NCBI GenBank assembly: GCA_049276515.1 | Contig: JBASWO010000079.1 | Location: forward strand, 1-8,348 | Direction: 5' to 3' | DNA length: 8,348 bases | Source of the DNA: JAATFY01 sp049276515 | Lineage (GTDB): Bacteria > Pseudomonadota > Alphaproteobacteria > UBA9219 | Part shown: positions 5,906-8,348 of the stretch, piece by piece | Position numbering within the stretch: the first letter of the stretch is position 1 | Layout of the letters: the number at the start of each line of letters is the position of its first letter | The notes under the pieces: generated by a model | What the model was told of the DNA's origin: nothing | Database searches by the model: none | Seen by the model: the letters and a program-made list of their open reading frames with translations, nothing else | Translations under genes and position numbers: made by a program

Positions 5906-7658
5906 TCCGCATCTCTTCCATTGGCGTACAACCCATGACAGCAAGTCCACTTTGAAGAATGGTTTGTACAGATTTAATGAGCGCCATACGCACACGGGTC
6001 AAGTTTTTGTCATCTGCAATGATAAAGCGCAGTGAAGCGTTGTCATTACCTTTGTGCCAGAGGCCATGAAAGAGCGCTGCGAGCTCCATAAGATAGAAAG
6101 CGATTCGATGCGGCTCACGAGCCAAAGCCGCCGCTTCCACAACACGGGACCAGTTGGCCATAAATTTAATCAGCAATAATTCATCCGCTGAATTGAGAGC
6201 TGTTAAATCAAGTTGGGCTAAACTTTGCGCCGATAATTCTTGAGGTGAGAAAATCTCAGCAGCATGTCGCAAGATCGAGCAACTGCGCGCATGCGCATAC
6301 TGCACATAGAAAACAGGATTATCGCGCGTTTGCTCAACGACTTTGGCAAAGTCAAAATCCAAAGGCGATTTGGGATCACGTGTCAGCATAAAAAACCGCA
6401 CAGCCCCTGCCCCAACTTGTTCCACCATTTCTCGCAAGGTAATCAAATTACCAGAGCGCTTTGATAGTTTGACGGGCTCGCCATTCTTAAAAACTTTAAC
6501 AATGTTGTTAAACACTACGTCCAATTCGGCTTTCTTATCACTCAGCGCAGCAACCGAAGGTCGCATGCGCTCTAAATAACCACCATGATCAGTGCCAAGC
6601 ACATTGATCATCAGCTGAAAGCCGCGATTAAACTTGTCATAGTGATAAGCAATATCAGGCATAATGTAAGCCCACGTCCCATCACGTTTTTTAAGCGGAC
6701 GATCGGTGCTGTCGCCGAAATTGCTCGAGCGGAAGAGCGTAAGGGGTGCTGGCTCCCAATCTTCCATGGTTTTGCCTTTAGGTGGCGTGAGCGTGCCAAC
6801 ATAAATCAGGCCTTTATCTTCTAAAATTTTGAACGCTTTTTCGAGCGTGCCGTTTTCAACCATTTCACGTTCATTCGTGAAAACATCATGATGGATACCG
6901 ATCAGATCAAGATCTTCACGGATCATTTTCATCATATACTGAACGGCAAAATCACGGATTGGCTCAAGCCATACACTTTCAGGCTTACCAAGCCATGTCT
7001 GGCCATCGCGCCGCGCAAGCGCCACGCCGACATCTTTTAAATATTCGCCAGGGTAGAGCCCTTCAGGAATATCGCCGATAGCTTCACCAAGCGCTTCGCT
7101 ATAACGAAGGAAAGTTGTACGCGCCAAAACATCGACCTGCGAGCCAGCATCGTTAAAATAATATTCGCGTGTAACGTCATAACCAGCTTTTGCAAGTAAG
7201 TGCGTTAACGTATCGCCGATGACAGCACCGCGCACATGGCCAGCATGCATAGGACCTGTTGGATTGGCCGAAACATATTCGACATTCACCTTGAGTTTCT
7301 GCCCAATCGTACTGTCGCCATAGTGGATGCCTGATTTCAAAATTTCTTTGACTTCTGCCTGCCAGATCGAGGCATTCAGCCGTAGATTTATAAAACCTGG
7401 CCCCGCAATATCGACACCAGTGATCGTTTGATGGGCCTCGAGCTTAGGCTTTAAGATATCAGCGACAGCGCGCGGCGCTTTGCCAGCAACTTTTGCCAAA
7501 ACCATGGCCACATTGGTCGCCAGATCGCCATGTGAGGCATCACGCGGCGGCTCAACAACAAAGGTTGGTGCCGGTCCGCTTAAGACCAAGGCACCCTCTT
7601 TCACGGCATCAAGAACCGCGGCGTTAACAACGTCGTGAATGGTTTTATAAATTGTCAT
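5883..7658 (-). CDS. argS: Arginyl-tRNA synthetase
   Basis: ArgRS, a class I synthetase, attaches arginine to tRNA-Arg using ATP and is essential for translation. The 591-residue protein is of normal length. The N-terminal tRNA-binding additional domain covers about 1-110 (DASHGDLATNVAM at 40-52). The Rossmann catalytic core has the HIGH-class motif HAGH at 138-141 within NPTGPMHAGH, then GTDHGGYLERM at 355-365 and the KMSKS-class motif as KLSKR at 397-401. The DALR anticodon-binding helical domain runs from about 455 to 580 (YVQYAHARSCSILRH). The C-terminus carries about ten residues beyond the usual end, encoded partly by the overlap with the SPOR gene. ATG 7658 is one base after the dgt stop; the upstream Shine-Dalgarno is weak (AGAGAC, rather far), which suggests coupling with dgt. 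Confidence 0.97.
   Translation of the reverse strand: MTIYKTIHDVVNAAVLDAVKEGALVLSGPAPTFVVEPPRDASHGDLATNVAMVLAKVAGKAPRAVADILKPKLEAHQTITGVDIAGPGFINLRLNASIWQAEVKEILKSGIHYGDSTIGQKLKVNVEYVSANPTGPMHAGHVRGAVIGDTLTHLLAKAGYDVTREYYFNDAGSQVDVLARTTFLRYSEALGEAIGDIPEGLYPGEYLKDVGVALARRDGQTWLGKPESVWLEPIRDFAVQYMMKMIREDLDLIGIHHDVFTNEREMVENGTLEKAFKILEDKGLIYVGTLTPPKGKTMEDWEPAPLTLFRSSNFGDSTDRPLKKRDGTWAYIMPDIAYHYDKFNRGFQLMINVLGTDHGGYLERMRPSVAALSDKKAELDVVFNNIVKVFKNGEPVKLSKRSGNLITLREMVEQVGAGAVRFFMLTRDPKSPLDFDFAKVVEQTRDNPVFYVQYAHARSCSILRHAAEIFSPQELSAQSLAQLDLTALNSADELLLIKFMANWSRVVEAAALAREPHRIAFYLMELAALFHGLWHKGNDNASLRFIIADDKNLTRVRMALIKSVQTILQSGLAVMGCTPMEEMRNDRPEAA
5913..5919 (-). promoter_or_regulatory. Shine-Dalgarno for the SPOR gene
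   Basis: GGAAGAG on the minus strand, 7 bases before ATG 5905 and inside the last codons of argS. It supports the shorter start over the longer open frame that runs back to 5995. Confidence 0.5.
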
Positions 7659-7659
7659 T

Positions 7660-8348
7660 TTAAAGCATTGTCTCTGTCGAAAATAATTTGCGGTGTTCTT
7701 GAACAGCGTAACGGTCTGTCATACCTGCGATATAATCGGCCACAAGACGCGCCTTAATCTTGTCATTCCCACCACTAGCACGCACGGCTTCAAACCATGC
7801 ATTGGGCATGCAGGCTGGCTCTTTCATAAAGAAATTGAACAAATCTTTCACAATAATTTGTGCCTTGGCGCAAATGCGATTGACCTTACTATGCCGATAC
7901 ATGCGGCTATTCAGAAAGCCGCGCAGGACATTTACATTTTGCACCATATTAAAACTAAAGCTCACCACAGCTTCAGGAGCTTGACGAATATCAACAGCAG
8001 ATTTTGGCTGCAGTTTTTGAATATTGGCGCGCGTTGTTTCCAACAGATCCGTTACCATAAGGCCGATAACTTCACGCACCGTTTCATGCATGAGGCGTTC
8101 TTTCGTTGTGTTGGGGTAACGCATCTCCATGCCGGCGAGCGCCGCACCAAACAAGGGTAGCTCACGTAAATCTTCGAGCCGGAACAGCCCTGCCCTATGA
8201 CCATCATCAATGTCATGTGTATTGTAAGCAATATCATCAGCGATAGCGGCAACCTGCGCCTCAATACCTGCAAATGTATTCAGCTCTAAATCCCATTTGC
8301 TGTTGAAGTCATGAAGCGTTGGCAAAATATTTTTTTGCTCTACAGGAC
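7660..8348 (-). CDS. dgt: dGTPase-like HD-domain deoxynucleoside triphosphate triphosphohydrolase, N-terminus off the right edge
   Basis: Members of this family release triphosphate from dNTPs, preferring dGTP in E. coli. About 229 codons are visible; the full protein should be near 380-400 residues, so the N-terminal part with the HD metal-binding motif (usually HDIGHPPFGH) is missing from the window. The visible part contains the family region DLELNTFAGIEAQVAAIADD followed by IAYNTHDIDDG, which supplies the last metal-binding Asp of the HD set. The rest is helical with no obvious break. A TTG at 8325 could be read as a start, but the frame stays open to the edge (residues PVEQKNIL before it) and the homologous protein is much longer, so this is a 5'-truncated gene caused by the window boundary. 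Its stop is one base from the argS ATG. True substrate range cannot be told from sequence. Confidence 0.9.
   Translation of the reverse strand, partial: PVEQKNILPTLHDFNSKWDLELNTFAGIEAQVAAIADDIAYNTHDIDDGHRAGLFRLEDLRELPLFGAALAGMEMRYPNTTKERLMHETVREVIGLMVTDLLETTRANIQKLQPKSAVDIRQAPEAVVSFSFNMVQNVNVLRGFLNSRMYRHSKVNRICAKAQIIVKDLFNFFMKEPACMPNAWFEAVRASGGNDKIKARLVADYIAGMTDRYAVQEHRKLFSTETML

Noticed and set aside
5906..5995. N-terminal extension of the SPOR gene by 30 codons
   Set aside because: The extension lies wholly within argS, and the shorter ATG at 5905 has a good Shine-Dalgarno 7 bases upstream and gives a sensible single-pass membrane topology.
7693..8160. A 155-codon open frame on the plus strand opposite dgt
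   Set aside because: It lies wholly antisense to a well-supported dGTPase-like gene, shows no recognisable motif or domain, and has a composition expected from reading the reverse frame of a conserved coding region.
7660..8325. A short stand-alone dGTPase-like protein starting at TTG 8325
   Set aside because: The frame is open to the window edge and homologues have about 150 more N-terminal residues including the HD motif, so the gene is cut by the window and not naturally short.
1..8348. A previously undescribed defence, toxin, mobile or biosynthetic system
   Set aside because: All eight genes belong to familiar housekeeping families, there are no direct repeats, integrase, transposase or unknown gene clusters, and non-coding space totals only slightly more than 100 bases.

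Overview
The window looks like ordinary, tightly packed chromosome from an alphaproteobacterium. I infer this from the gene order dgt, argS, SPOR-domain protein, nagZ, scpA, scpB, a well-known alphaproteobacterial neighbourhood, and from the protein motifs. Base composition looks close to balanced by eye (not counted), lower than in many alphaproteobacteria. I cannot name the order or genus from this sequence alone. There is no tRNA, rRNA, CRISPR array, insertion sequence, phage gene or other sign of mobile DNA.

Layout. Left edge to 1488 (+): a Do/HtrA-family periplasmic serine protease with signal peptide, trypsin-like domain and two PDZ domains. From 1466 to the right edge every gene is on the minus strand. 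In transcription order they are: a dGTPase-like HD phosphohydrolase whose N-terminus lies beyond the right edge; argS (arginyl-tRNA synthetase); a membrane-anchored SPOR protein; nagZ (beta-N-acetylhexosaminidase); a 103-base gap with a good terminator-like hairpin; then scpA, scpB and serB (phosphoserine phosphatase).

The minus-strand genes are very closely packed: 1 base separates dgt and argS, argS and the SPOR gene overlap by 23 bases, the SPOR gene and nagZ by 14 (nagZ starts with TTG), and scpA/scpB and scpB/serB each share an ATGA overlap. The only gap lies between nagZ and scpA, where the hairpin probably ends or attenuates the first transcription unit. The protease and serB genes converge and overlap tail to tail by 23 bases.

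Functions. The dGTPase-like protein acts on dNTP pools and ArgRS charges tRNA. The SPOR protein probably binds septal peptidoglycan, and NagZ recycles peptidoglycan fragments. ScpA and ScpB are the partners of SMC in chromosome organisation. SerB makes the last step of serine synthesis, and the protease handles misfolded envelope proteins. The most distinctive point is the joining of serB, by an ATGA overlap, to the end of the scpAB unit, where tatABC is commonly found in related bacteria. I found no convincing undescribed system; the findings are modest points of gene architecture and motif variation.
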